DNA of 48,350 bases, taken from the NCBI RefSeq assembly GCF_002999335.1, contig NW_020312193.1, forward strand, positions 1 to 48,350, written 5' to 3'. Source of the DNA: Cyclospora cayetanensis (Eukaryota; Apicomplexa; Conoidasida; Eucoccidiorida; Eimeriidae). Positions within the stretch are counted from its first letter, which is position 1; the number at the start of each line of letters is the position of its first letter. Positions 1 to 11,118 of this stretch are shown piece after piece. The notes below the pieces were generated by a model, which saw only the letters and a list, made by a program, of their open reading frames with translations, was not told where the DNA came from and searched no databases. The position numbers were made by a program, and so were the translations under genes.

Positions 1-396
1 TTTACTCTCTTTTGAATGACTGCCGTCTGTCTCATATCTCATGTTTTTACTCTCTTTTGAATGACTGCCGTCTGTCTCATATTTCATGTTTTTACTCTCT
101 TTTGAATGACTGCCGTCTGTCTCATATCTCATGTTTTTACTCTCTTTTGAATGACTGCCGTCTGTCTCATATCTCATGTTTTTACTCTCTTTTGAATGAC
201 TGCCGTCTTTCTTCGATTCCGTGTTTTTACCCTTTTTTGAATAAGCGCCGTCTGTCTTCGATTACGTGTTTTTACCCTTTTTTGAATAAGCGTCGTCTGT
301 CTTCGATTACGTGTTTTTACTCTTTTTGAATGACCGTCGTCTGTCTTCTATTTCGTGTTTTAACCCTTTTTTGAGTGACTGCCGTCTGTCTTAAAT
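1..396. repeat. 45-bp tandem repeat in an OGDH intron
   Basis: About nine copies of a 45-bp unit (for example the spacing between the GAATGAC cores at 14 and 59) fill the left edge of the window. The first four copies are nearly identical and later copies drift. The array lies directly upstream of the first recognisable 2-oxoglutarate dehydrogenase exon (acceptor at about 457), so it is most simply part of an intron of that gene. The array probably extends beyond the window edge. Confidence 0.9.
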
Positions 397-457
397 ACTA
401 CCCTCCCCCTGCAAGCCAACAAAGCCTCTCGCTCCTCTTTGCGGCTGCGTTGCACAG

Positions 458-3400
458 CTTTAGGATTTGAGTTTGGCTATTCTATGGAGCATCCAGACAC
501 GCTGAGCATATGGGAGGCGCAGTTCGGAGATTTCAGCAACGGCGCGCAGATTATCACGGATCAGTTTATTGCCTCTGCAGAAGTCAAGTGGAATCGGCAG
601 AACGGTAGGGCGCGAGGCAACGTGCAAAGCGGAAAGCTTTTTCCAACGAGCTGCTCAGGCCTGCCTTCCGCATGTTATAGGGGTGAAGGAGGGTGATGAG
701 GGATGGCGATAGGTGTTTTTCTAATCATCGCAGCCCTCAAAATAGCTTTTTGGCATAAGACGCCGTCGCACACACCGTACACCACACTTTTCATGCATGC
801 ATGCATGCATGCATGAAAAAAACACAACACTACGCCACCCAACCCACCTGCCCATGCGGCTGCGTCTAGAGGTTTCGACGAGTGCGTTGCTCCTGCGTCT
901 CGGCAATTTTCCTTTCCTCGAATGGCTGGCAGAAACGAAAAGCAACGGGATGTTTTTTCTTCCTTCTCTATGCGCCTACCCTCAGGCCTTGTGCTGCTCC
1001 TGCCACACGGCTATGACGGACAGGGGCCTGAGCATTCCTCTGCACGCATCGAGCGCTTTCTGCAACTTTGCGATGACAGAGAGGACGTAATTCACGAAGA
1101 GAACTGGGAGCTTTCTCGGTCGTCCGTCATTCAGCAGCACAACATTCAGGTTCGACGACTTGTGTGTGATGTATGTATGTGTATAGATACATTTGTGTGT
1201 GCTTTTGACAACAAAGGAGAGGGGGAAGGAAGGGACGAGAATTAGGGAGGGCAAGGTTGAAGCGAGGCTGTTCTCGCACGCTTCTGCCGCAGTTTTGCAT
1301 CGACACAAGTGCTGGCGGCTTGGAAGACGGGAAGGGGCTGTCTCGAGCTGCGTGCGATTCTTTTTCGACATTTGCTCTCCTCAGCACCTCTCTTCTTGAC
1401 GACCCCGCTTGCTTGCTAGCTTCTGCTTCCTCTCTGTCTCGCGCTGAGGCTCGTCTCGGATCGTGCCTCAATCCCTGCTGTGTGCTTCTTGCTTTCTTGA
1501 AGTTGCGAACCCGCGCCGCACGGCGTGTTTGCGCTTTCCTGCCCTTCTACCATCACCTCTTTCGAAGCCTTCTTCCTTTCTGGCCTTGCCGCAGTGTCAC
1601 AGGCTACACAATCTTCTGCAGGGTTGTTTGCGCGCCTGCCTTTTTTCCCGATTTTTCGCGCGCGTGCGTGTGTGTCTGCATGTGTCGCTTCTTCTCCCCT
1701 GCTGCAGGTAGTAGTCCCCACAGTGCCTTCCAACACTTTCCACGTGCTCCGACGTCAAGTTCATCGCGCCTTCAGAAAACCTTTGGTTGTCTTCTCGCCG
1801 AAACGCATGCTTCGCATGCGTCAAGCGATGAGCTCGCTCATGGATATCATGGAAGGCACCAGATTCCGAAGGTAACACGCCGACATGCGGCATGCAGCGC
1901 AAAGTCTTGCTCGGCGCCTGATATATGTGGCTTTGCAAGACTGCCCTTATTTACGCTTCGCGTGGCAGAGTTTTTCAAATGTCGCACTGGACAGTAAATT
2001 GCGGATTTGCGGATATACGGCCTTTTCACGCTGTTTCACACTGTCTGTGTGTATATGTGCGAGTGTCTGCATGTATATGGATTCTGTGTGTATATGGATT
2101 CTGTGTGTATAGGTGTGAGTGTCTGTGTGTATATGGATTCCCTGTGTATATGTGTGAGTGTCTGTATGTATATGGATTCTGTGTGTATAGGTGTGAGTGT
2201 CTGCATGTACATGTATTCTGTGTGTATAGGTGTGATTGTCTGTGTGTATATGGATTCTGTGTGTAAATATGTTCTGTGAGTATAGGTGCGAGTGTCCGTA
2301 TGTATATGGATTCTGTGTGTAAATATATTCTGTGAGTATAGGTGTGAGTGTCTGCATGTATATGTATTCTGTGTGTATAGGTGTGATTGTCTGTGTGTAT
2401 ATGGATTCTGTGTGTATATGTATTCTGTGTGTACAGGTGTGAGTATCTGTATGTATATAGATTCTGTGTGTATAGCTGTGAGTATCTGTATGTATATTTA
2501 TTCTGTGTGTATATATATAAATATATCCATATATACATATACATATATTTATGTATATATATATATATGTGTCTGGGTGTGGGGATGTGAGCATGTATAT
2601 ATATGTATACATACATCTACATCTATATATGTATATGCATGTATGTCGCTTTTGCCCCCGTTTCTGTTACTGCTGCCAGGTACATCCCGGACGAGTCGAT
2701 TTCCGATCCAGCAGCCGTCGAACGCTTGATTTTGTGCTGTGGTCAAATTTACTATGATCTGCACGCCGAACGCGAGCGCCTCAGGAGCGAAGAGACAGGA
2801 CCAGACAATCCAGGCAAGAAGCTACTTTTCCCCGACGCAATTGCTTTTTAGATGGGGCCTGCTGCGTTCTAATATTCCTTTTACCCCCTTTCTTCCCTCC
2901 TGTCGCCTGCTTCTTGCTGTCTTGCGCGCTGCCTCGCTTTCTTGGGTAGCTTCGTGCTCACGCAGCCTTCGCTCTCTCTTTACGGACTGCTCAGGGGGGA
3001 AAGTTGCTCTCGCCCGCGTTGAGCAGCTGTCGCCTTTTCCCTTCGACTTGGCGATCAAGGATCTCCAGATCTATCCGAATCTGAAGTCCGTTGTTTGGGC
3101 GCAAGAGGAGCCTATGAATCAGGGTAGGAGGACGAATACGTTGACATACGTTGACACACACATACACACACACACGCTGACACACACACACGTACACATA
3201 CACACATCCACATGCATACGTACGTACACATACACACATCCACATGCATACATACGTACACATACACACACACATACATACACACAGGAGGAGATAGGTA
3301 GGGAGGCAGCACGGTGAGGGCACTTGCCTTGGTTGGCGAGAAATCAGCAGCAGTTTTGGAAAGCCTGAGCAGTCGTGCCCGTCTTCGATCTCAACAAGGC

Positions 3401-4610
3401 CATACCGCAGGAGCCAGAAAAAAAGCGCACAGCCCTCACAAAGGGTGCCGCTTCTTTTCATGGATGTATCGTGCTCCTGCCTCCGTTTGTGCGTGTATGT
3501 GTATCTTTCTGCGCCTCGTTGAACTCGCCCTTGAGCCTGCGGCTTCCTCCTCTGCCGTTCGGCGCGATTGCGGGCTGCAAAGGGTGGAGTGGATGTGTTG
3601 AGGATGTATTGGAGTGTGTACTTGCTGCATTGAGTGCGTGTTTTTCGGCGGTTTCTTGGTGCGAATGGAGTGTGCACCTTAGTCCTGTATTGGGGTGTAT
3701 ATACACTCCGACTTTCTGTCTTCTCTCCCTCGCTCTTTCCAGGCGCGTGGTTCTATACAAGCAAGCGGATCGAATCTTGTCTGCGTCACTTGGGTTGCCC
3801 CAGCCACATCGAGCGGCCGCTTTATGTTGGCAGAGATGTTAGTGCCACGACGGCTGTTGGTGACAAAGGTCTTCATGACAAGGTACGACAACACATGCGT
3901 ATTGAGTTTTCTGCAGCCGGATTTTTTTTAGCCCGACGTGTCTTTCAGCCCCTCCCCATGCTGCTGCATCATGTTGCTTGCCTACGACTGCTGGCGCATG
4001 CTCTTCATGAGACTACGGCTAGTCGTTCGTCTGCTGTCTGTTTTTTCTGCTGGCTCTTGCGAGCACCTGTTCATGCCGGTCTGCTGCTTGCCTGCATGCA
4101 TGCTTTCCGCGTTGTTTGCGCGACTTCTCTGTGTGCATGCTGCCTTACGCTGCTGCGAAAAACTCGTGTTATGCTGCGGGGATCTCTTGGGACTGCCTGC
4201 CCTGGCTTTCTGTCGTTCGTGTTCGTTCCCCTGCAACCTGCATGCTCTTGGCATCTATCGCCAGGCAGGCGGATCTGCGTTCGGCGTGCTGCTTCTTGAT
4301 GTGGTGTTGTTACGCATGCTGCATGTCGTATTGCCCCTTTGTGGGGGCGAAAGGTCTGTGTAAAATGCGACGCCTATATGCGGCCACTGCCCTTTTCCCG
4401 CAGGAGCTAGCTCAGCTGCTTGGCGACGCCTTCAATCTGGAATGCCGTGAAAATTCGTACCTAAGCAAATACCTTTCTAGGAGAGTCCAGGCAGAACGTC
4501 GGCAGCAGGAGCAGAAGCAGCAGCAGAAGCAGCAGCAACAGCGCGAAGAAGAGGATGCAGCAGCAGCAGCTGCTGCTGCATCCGCTTCGGGGAGTGACAC
4601 TACGGCCTGA
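458..4610 (+). CDS. OGDH: 2-oxoglutarate dehydrogenase E1 component, C-terminal part (5' end outside window)
   Basis: Thiamine-diphosphate-dependent E1 subunit of the mitochondrial 2-oxoglutarate dehydrogenase complex (TCA cycle: 2-oxoglutarate to succinyl-CoA). Exons read: 458-604, 986-1149, 1708-1871, 2680-2813, 2995-3123, 3743-3882 and 4404-4610; phases match at every junction. Family landmarks in order: [56 protein letters not shown], the [15 protein letters not shown] strand, [24 protein letters not shown] and a C-terminal [12 protein letters not shown]. This covers roughly the last third of the enzyme (transketolase pyrimidine-binding and C-terminal domains); the N-terminal part lies left of the window. 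The intron at 2814 uses a GC donor. The last exon adds a non-conserved tail of Gln/Glu and Ala runs encoded by CAG-type repeats, a coccidian habit. Stop TGA at 4608-4610. Confidence 0.95.
2040..2640. repeat. 38-40-bp TG-rich minisatellite plus TA-rich tract in an OGDH intron
   Basis: The intron between exons 1708-1871 and 2680-2813 holds degenerate copies of a 38-40-bp unit recognisable by the recurring GAGTGTCTG core (2061, 2117, 2157, 2195 and on) followed by TATATGGATTCTGTGTGTAT. It grades into a TATATA/ATACAT-rich tract at about 2510-2640. All long open frames here on either strand are repeat artefacts. Confidence 0.9.
3145..3290. repeat. CA-rich repeat in an OGDH intron
   Basis: A run of ACAC/ACATAC with a locally duplicated segment containing CATCCACATGCATACGTACG lies just downstream of the donor at 3124. 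It is intronic by position. Confidence 0.85.
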
Positions 4611-6300
4611 TTTGCTGCTGCTTGCTCCTTCTTTGCAGCAGCAACGGCTGTAACCTCAGGGCTGGCGTTGCCTCCCCTGATGGGAGGAGTGGTGTTTTGT
4701 AACTGTATGGGGTTTTTTGTTTATTGTTTTTGTAAGAAGATGCTTTTACGCTTATCTGCAGGCAACAATTCCCCAATAGATCTTAAAAGGGGGGAGCCGA
4801 AGGAAACGCTATTTTTTCATTCCTTCCCACAAGAAATGCCTGTCGCAACACGCTGCTGTTGTTGCGACAGATGCGAGGACAGTGCAGTTTAGCAGCAGCA
4901 GGAGCTCCCGCTGCTTCGCGCAAAGTATTCGCCGTCCCCTAGGCCTTTTATAGATCTATGCCTTAGTGAAGGCCGAGCCACGGTTAGGGCGAGGGGGTCA
5001 TGCTGGGAACCGCTTTTTCTTCTTTTGCCTCTTACCAGCTTTCGACTTCTGAGCAGCCGCCTTGCGGTCCTCGTACGCCTAATGCCGTAAGAAACGGCCG
5101 CAAAAAACAGCAGCGGGAACGACAAAAAAGCTGGCAGCAGCGCCCTCTTTTGTTGTCTTGCAGCTGTACTGCGATACGTGTCCGGGTGCAGGCGGGGTCT
5201 GCATGGTGGTATAATTTTGGTGGTGGGTAGAGGTGGTAGGTAGGTTTTCGGCTACAGTTCTTTTTAGTCGGGCGTGGAGGGATGGGAGGAGTTGGCAGGT
5301 GCAGAGCGGCAGGGCACAGCCAGGCGCATGCAGGAGAAAGGGGTGGCGCAGACCAAGAGGAGCAGGCAAGTGGGTAAATGGATTGTAGAGGGCAAGCAGC
5401 AGCAGCAGCAGCAGCAGCAACGCTGCTCAGGCCGCGATACGGGAAGAGGGGCAGACCTGCTGCAACGCAGCAACAGCTTCTGCGTGCTCCTCCGCTTCCT
5501 GATGACGTCGTCTTTCCCACTGGGCGAACATTGCCTGAAGGCAAGGCAATATTGCAGTTCAGAAAAACGGTGTAGGGACACCGGACGACCCTCTGTCCGT
5601 CTATGCGAAGCCGAATATCTGGATGGTGGGTGATACACGGCCCATGCATTCAGCAAAAAAGCCCCCGCTACGCACACGGTGGGGGAGGGAGGTGAGGGGA
5701 AGAGGGCTAGCCCATGAGAACGCAGGTTAGTGGAGGAGCGGCCAAATGCGGTATATATATATATGTATATGCCCTCTCAACGCGTAGGCTCGCAGTGCAG
5801 CGACACCCACCCAAAACCAACGCTGACATGCTTCACCCCAATCAGCTACCCAATAAGACCACCATCGTCTCGGCTATGGTATCGGTGAAGGAACGACTAG
5901 CTACCCTAGTGATGGTTATAGCGTGGCATGATTAGCCTACGGCTTCTCTGGCAAGGCTGCGGCTCTCGCTTCCCTCGACGGCCATCCTGCAAAGCACCAT
6001 CCCAAGTCCTTTTCGTATCTTAACCCCCCTTTCATTGCGCACCACTCGCGCCTAAACACCTAACGGACAGACCACCTCTCAACAAACCCGAAAGTTCGCC
6101 GAGGGTCACATCATCCTAAGAGGCGTTAGGTGGCAGCAGCGGCAACACACGGCGTTGGCTGTGCAAGCAGGCTTCCAAGGTGTCTACTCATGATGGTGCG
6201 GGCAGCCCCTGCTGCGGATATCTGGAAGACATGGTTCTAATGTGCGTGCTTTCTAGATGACCCTGCCGTAAGTTGCTTTTACAGGCGAGGACGAAAAATG
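4611..6300. other. convergent intergenic region, no gene recognised
   Basis: The region between the OGDH stop and the last exon of the minus-strand LRR gene. It contains a (CAG)n run at about 5395-5421, a short TATATATA tract at 5753-5766 and a cluster of CTGCTG/CAGCAG. Open frames around 5000-5680 on both strands are driven by these trinucleotides and show no recognisable domain. The 3' untranslated regions and terminators of both neighbours must lie here, but I cannot place a polyadenylation site. Confidence 0.5.
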
Positions 6301-8954
6301 CTAGAAGGCTGGCTGGCACTTGAGGGAAAGGTTCCCGACCAACGGAAGCTGAGGAGCAGTGGCAGACCTTAAACCCTCGAGCTCCATATTAAACGCCTTG
6401 GTGTCGGCTTCCTCGCGAGCCATTAGGGCCCTTTCCATAGTCTCCCTGTCCCTCATGGCATTCCAACGCCGACGATTTGCTCCCACTATATCTCCCAAGA
6501 GCCGGTGTTGCTCGGGGGCTGTACCGGCCACAACTTCCACATAATGCGGCACAGTGACATTTGCAGTGACGTGGCTTTACCGGAGAATTATCACGTCTCA
6601 TTTAGAGAAAGAGAATAGCTCACAGAGGTGCTGGTGAGTTGCCTCCTGCTTTTTGTGCTGCTGTAGCGGCTGGTACACCCGGAAATAACCAGGTTTGGCA
6701 AGCTAAGCATCAGGCTCACCCATGTTTGACTCATTCAGCAGACTAGTGAGTGAGCCGCTTTGAGGGCACTTGTCTTACTTAGGGCGTTGCTGCAGATATC
6801 AAGAGACTCCAGTGTGCTGTTGTTGCGGAGACTCTCAACTAGGAGTAAACCTCCAGCCTACAGGGATAAAGGAATTTTTGCCGCGTGCAATGAACCTCAA
6901 ATGCATCATCGAGCATCGTGAAATTCCATGCTGTAGTATGCGTCCTAAGTAGCGAATGCCTTGACACACGGGCACGCCGCAGCAGCAGGCAACAAAGAGG
7001 CGGCAGCAGTAGCTCCTTTTCTTCGTGAGCGGCAAAGTTACATCTGTGAGTGATGCTCCAGACACTACGAGCAGTGCCATAAGTCTCACGCCGTAAACCC
7101 GAAGCCGCCATAAGCCTAAACTGCGCGCCTGTGCCTGGTGTTTACTTGGTCAATTTGCACGTCTCTTAAGGACAGGTGCTTTAGAGTTCGATTGTTTCTG
7201 AGAGCTCTACAGAGCTCTTCGATGCCCTGAAGACCTCCTAGACGGCACCCGCACAAGTCTAGAGACTCCAGCGTTGAGCTTGCCTGCAGCATCATCGCCA
7301 CAGTGGGTCAGCATGACAAACAGGAAAACACCACCCTATGGTGCTGCTGCTGCTTCTGCTCTCTCTCTCTCTCTCTGTCTGTCTGCCTCTGTCTCTCTCT
7401 CTCTCTGTCTCTGCTGTTGATACGAGTCCTACGCAGCTCGTGAAAAGGCGCTAAGAGTCCTCCCTCCATGCAAAGGCCACATTCTTCGTGAAGGGCTATC
7501 CCCGAACCACGCGCGACACCCGAGTATGGACCCTCCGTGCAATTTGCAGCTTCAGGTGCCAGCAGCACCATGGGCTCGCAACTATGGAGCACCAAGAGCA
7601 GTGAAACCCTTCAAAAAGAATTGGCTGTTGCCAGGCTACAGTTTTGTGCGCTGGCCGTTACCTCCAAGTATTTCCTCAAAGCAATGGCCGTAGATGCACC
7701 CAGGTGGTTTGACTCAAGAGAGAGCGTCTTGAGATTTCTCAAGCAACGCAAGGCACTGCAAATCCCAGGACCGTCATCATCTGTCAAATTGGCTCGACCG
7801 AGATCTGAGATCCACACCAGCCACTGCACAACGGACAAGGAGCATACCGTATTAAACCAGCCTCCAAGGCATGCATCGAGGTCTTCACGGATAAGCCGCC
7901 TATGGGACCTTGCGCTGCAGTAATCCAATGCTAATCGGCAGCATCTCGTGTGCAGACTGAGACAAGCGTCTTGACTGCCCCTTCAGCAGCCCCCTTGACC
8001 GACGGGGGAGACGCGCTTTTACGGCCCTATGAACGCCCTTTGCTCACCGAGTTCCTCGATTTCGCTTGTTTCAGCGAGGACCTCCCTTAGGAGTATCCTT
8101 ATCTGTATTGCGTTAAGGCTCAAAGCCCCCATGGAGAGATGCGTAGGGAAGTTTTTTCCTCCTGATAATCTGCAGTGGCTCGCGATCTCGCCGTCCCTGC
8201 TTTCTGCACACCTTCGAAGGCGCAAAAAAGACGTAAAGCTGGGGTCCTGTCGTGACCTTCCTTCTTCCTCTCGGCGTTGCCGCTCTTGAGCATCCCGCAG
8301 CATTTTCCGCTGCATCTTGCTCTTCCGCAGCAACTCATCCTGCCGCCTGAGTTCCAAGGCTCTTAGTCGTTGGTCCTGCAGACGCTCGCCTTCTTCTTGC
8401 TCTTGCAGTCGTTCCTGAGGATCCAACTCACACGCGCTTATGGCTGCAGTCCTAGGAAGCAGAGCACCCAAGCAACCGACAAGGCTTTTCTGAGGCACAC
8501 CACTCGTTCGTCGGCACGCTTGAGCGAGTGGGGAGACAGAGAGACATAGACACACTGCCTGGCGCCGGAGGGGCAGCCAACGATCGTGCTTCCTCCAGTG
8601 CTCGAGGCAGATCACGTCATCTCATTCTGGCTGAGCCCGCTCGGAAAATCGTGCACAGTTTCTAGGTGGTGTGCCCTCTGCGACGGCTTGCAAGCTTCGC
8701 GGCAGGCTCTGGTATGCTAAACTGCCTAAATAAAACACAGTAGGGGGAGGAATCGCTGTGTACGGCCAAAAGGACATCCCCCGCGCGGATTAAAGGCCCA
8801 GTGTTTTCAAGCTCAACGTGCAAAAAAACCTGTTCTCGTTTCTGCTGAAGGAGAGCCTTCAGAGCTTCTGTCTGTGGGAGTAGCTCTGCCACCGGCTCGA
8901 TCGCGATTGGGGCAATCCCACGAGTCTCCGGCTGAGGCATTTGTGCAGGAACTT
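6301..8954 (-). CDS. leucine-rich-repeat (RNI-like) protein with coiled coil; 5' end not found
   Basis: Minus-strand multi-exon gene. Exons supported by splice motifs and phase: 8443-8023, 7914-7662, 7283-7146 and 6857-6779; an exon starting at 8954 and a final one ending with TAG at 6301 are probable, but their other borders are uncertain. Exon 8443-8023 encodes a charged Glu/Arg/Gln-rich coiled coil (ERLQDQRLRALELRRQ) and ends CC, which joins the C at 7914. The next exons encode ribonuclease-inhibitor/NLR-type repeats: LRNLKTLSLESNHLG, then STLESLDLCGCRLGG with LCRALRNNRTLKHLSL, then SLRNNSTLESLDICSN. The exon at 6857-6779 has only 26 codons. Exon junctions within the repeat block are phase 0, so each exon is close to one repeat. 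The last exon (LLGDIVGANRRRW) resembles a helical cap. The repeats suggest a protein-interaction scaffold; no enzyme domain is seen. Confidence 0.75.
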
Positions 8955-11118
8955 CTGCAAAAGAACAAGCGACAATAGTAGGCAAGCAGTAGTAGTAAAG
9001 GCAGAAGAAGGCTCTCAGGCCCCGTGTTGTTCTGGACTCTGACATGCCTAGCGTCGTCAGTAGTGAGAAAGTGACCTTAGGCATTGGAGAAGCCTTCTGC
9101 CCCTTTCGGCAAGGCACTTGGCTCACCTTGACGAAATAGCAGTGCAAAAGCTTACAATATGAACGGCTTGAGATTTCTGTGCAGCGAGTTGTTTCTGTGT
9201 TGTTTCACTGAATCCTAAGGAAGGACCCCTTGCGACGTCGGGCCATTGCATGTTTTGCCGTGAAGGCCGTGCTCGAGTTTGAACAAGGGAGGTTTGAATG
9301 TAATAAAATTTCTAAATCGACTTTTAAAATCCTTGCATGACTATCAGGAGCGGCATTCTGCCGTAGGGTTACTGGCAAATGACCTCACAGTACGCAGTGT
9401 TCGAGGAACGAGGCGCTTGAAGTCTTAGGGGTTCAGAAGGAAAGCGGAAAGGTCAAAATAAAGGGAGATTATCTTCGGTTAAGGCTTTGTTGTCACAGGA
9501 CCTTAGAAATGTATTCATCCAGTCGTTAGTACTATTTTCAGAGAAACTAAGGTGCACGCACAAGAACTTCTTCGACGTCCTTAACTTTAGCCTCACGACA
9601 AAGTGCTGTATCTTTACTCTTCTTGGGCCACTCGTCTCAAAGGAATGCAAGTTCAGTCTTACGAGGAGACCCAATGCATTCAAATATTTGCTGCACACTG
9701 CCGCTAGATACACTGCAGCGGAAACGCGCGTTTTGTTGTTCCTCGCTAGGATAGAAAATGAACTATATAATACGCATCTGCTTGAATTGCATGGGCTTCA
9801 ATTTTGTCCGGGGTGTATGAGTAAGCTTCACATAAGCATCTGCGCGCAAAGGCCGCGAGCTAATCCCGCAAGCCGGTCGTAGCTACAGGTAACAAGCAAT
9901 CTCGCGGCGGGGATAGAAAAGGGCTATAGTTTGCATGAAATCGAATATCTGGCCCACAGCAGCTCATTTTCTATGCGGAGAGCACTGAGGATGCCAATAG
10001 GCACCTCTTCCTTCATGACGAGCCTGAAGGAAAAGAATCCTAGATCTTTAGGCTTGCTTATGCGTTCCCACTATTTTTTGTTCAAACTAGGACACACCAG
10101 CATTGACTTTTAAAGTCACACATCCCCTGCTCCAATGTCTTCGTCTCCCTTTCTTGGTTTGGGTGCTGTCATACACGTTTTGCTGTAATGCTTGGAGTCT
10201 TCGAGGCACCAGGCCCTCAGGCACGAAACAACAACAAATAACCGGGTGGCGTGAAACACAAGAAAGCCGAATTCATCCCGAGCCGCCCCTTGAATTGCTC
10301 AGTTGGCTCCTACACTTGAATTTTAACTTCTTTATTATTCCTTCGTGGGTCCACCATAATCTTCCTCGGCTAGCGAAGTGTTCAACGGATCCGGTTGATC
10401 ACAGCTGGGTACAAGAAAAATGTTCATTAGGAGTTTCCTCGATTAAAAAACCGCAGTGATGGGGCCGTAAATAAACAGCAGTACGCCCTTGGAGTATTCT
10501 TTAGCCACATGGTGAACCGGCGATCCATCCCCCGTCCACCCCAAGCTACTTCAGAGCGTGAAGCCCGCAGGATCCGTCGCACTGATATTCTACTGTCCAA
10601 GATTCTGACCTTTCGGTTCCTTGTGCATGTTACGGTATAGTTGTATAGCTCTCTCCGAATTTTGTATGTGTGCGTCCTGCCTGCCGTACCTGGCACACAA
10701 CGGCCCCCCCCCCCCAGAACAAGCATTTCGCTCTCGTACTGCCCAGCTGGCGTTCTACTCTTGCCATTTTATGTGTTGCATGATCCATACTACGGACTAG
10801 GCACCAGCCTCCACCTGGCGGTATACTAGCTACATGAGGGAAAATAAATTAGTGATCGTGCAAAAGGCTAGTTCTTTGCAGTGCCTCGGCTCAAGTCATG
10901 AACGGTGAACTCAAAGCGAGGAGCTGCACATATAGATACTGCATGTATATTCAAACAGTGCCTGCGATCTACATGCGAAGATCGTCTTCTTGCCGCCGAC
11001 AGTCGCCTACCAAGCGACAAATCCGTTTAACCTGTCAAGTCCGTCATTACAGGCGAACACTAGCAGCGGTACTAGGGAAATCTCTTCTCAAATGCCTGCT
11101 CTGGGAGCCGTTGGCGGC
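8955..11118. other. no gene recognised
   Basis: The 5' exon(s) of the LRR gene may lie in the left part (about 8955-9200), but I cannot define them. The rest is comparatively AT-rich. Open frames such as 9487-9882 (+) have no recognisable motif or codon pattern. A run of 12-13 C residues occurs at about 10705-10717. Two genes on the same strand flank the gap, so it should also contain the 3' end signals of the 11119-13126 gene. Confidence 0.4.

Noticed and set aside
12..329. Open frame with repeated NDCRLSHISCFYSLL units
   Set aside because: It is a direct translation of the 45-bp repeat, whose length is a multiple of three. It lies in an intron and has no partner sequence.
1947..2616. Long minus-strand frames rich in HTHRIHIHT
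   Set aside because: They are translations of the TG/CA minisatellite in an OGDH intron.
5274..5633. Plus-strand frame with a poly-Gln run
   Set aside because: The (CAG)n run alone keeps the frame open. The flanks show no conserved motif or credible splice partner.
9487..9882. 131-codon plus-strand open frame
   Set aside because: No recognisable domain, no signal or helical pattern, and no linked exon. The composition fits chance in AT-richer DNA.
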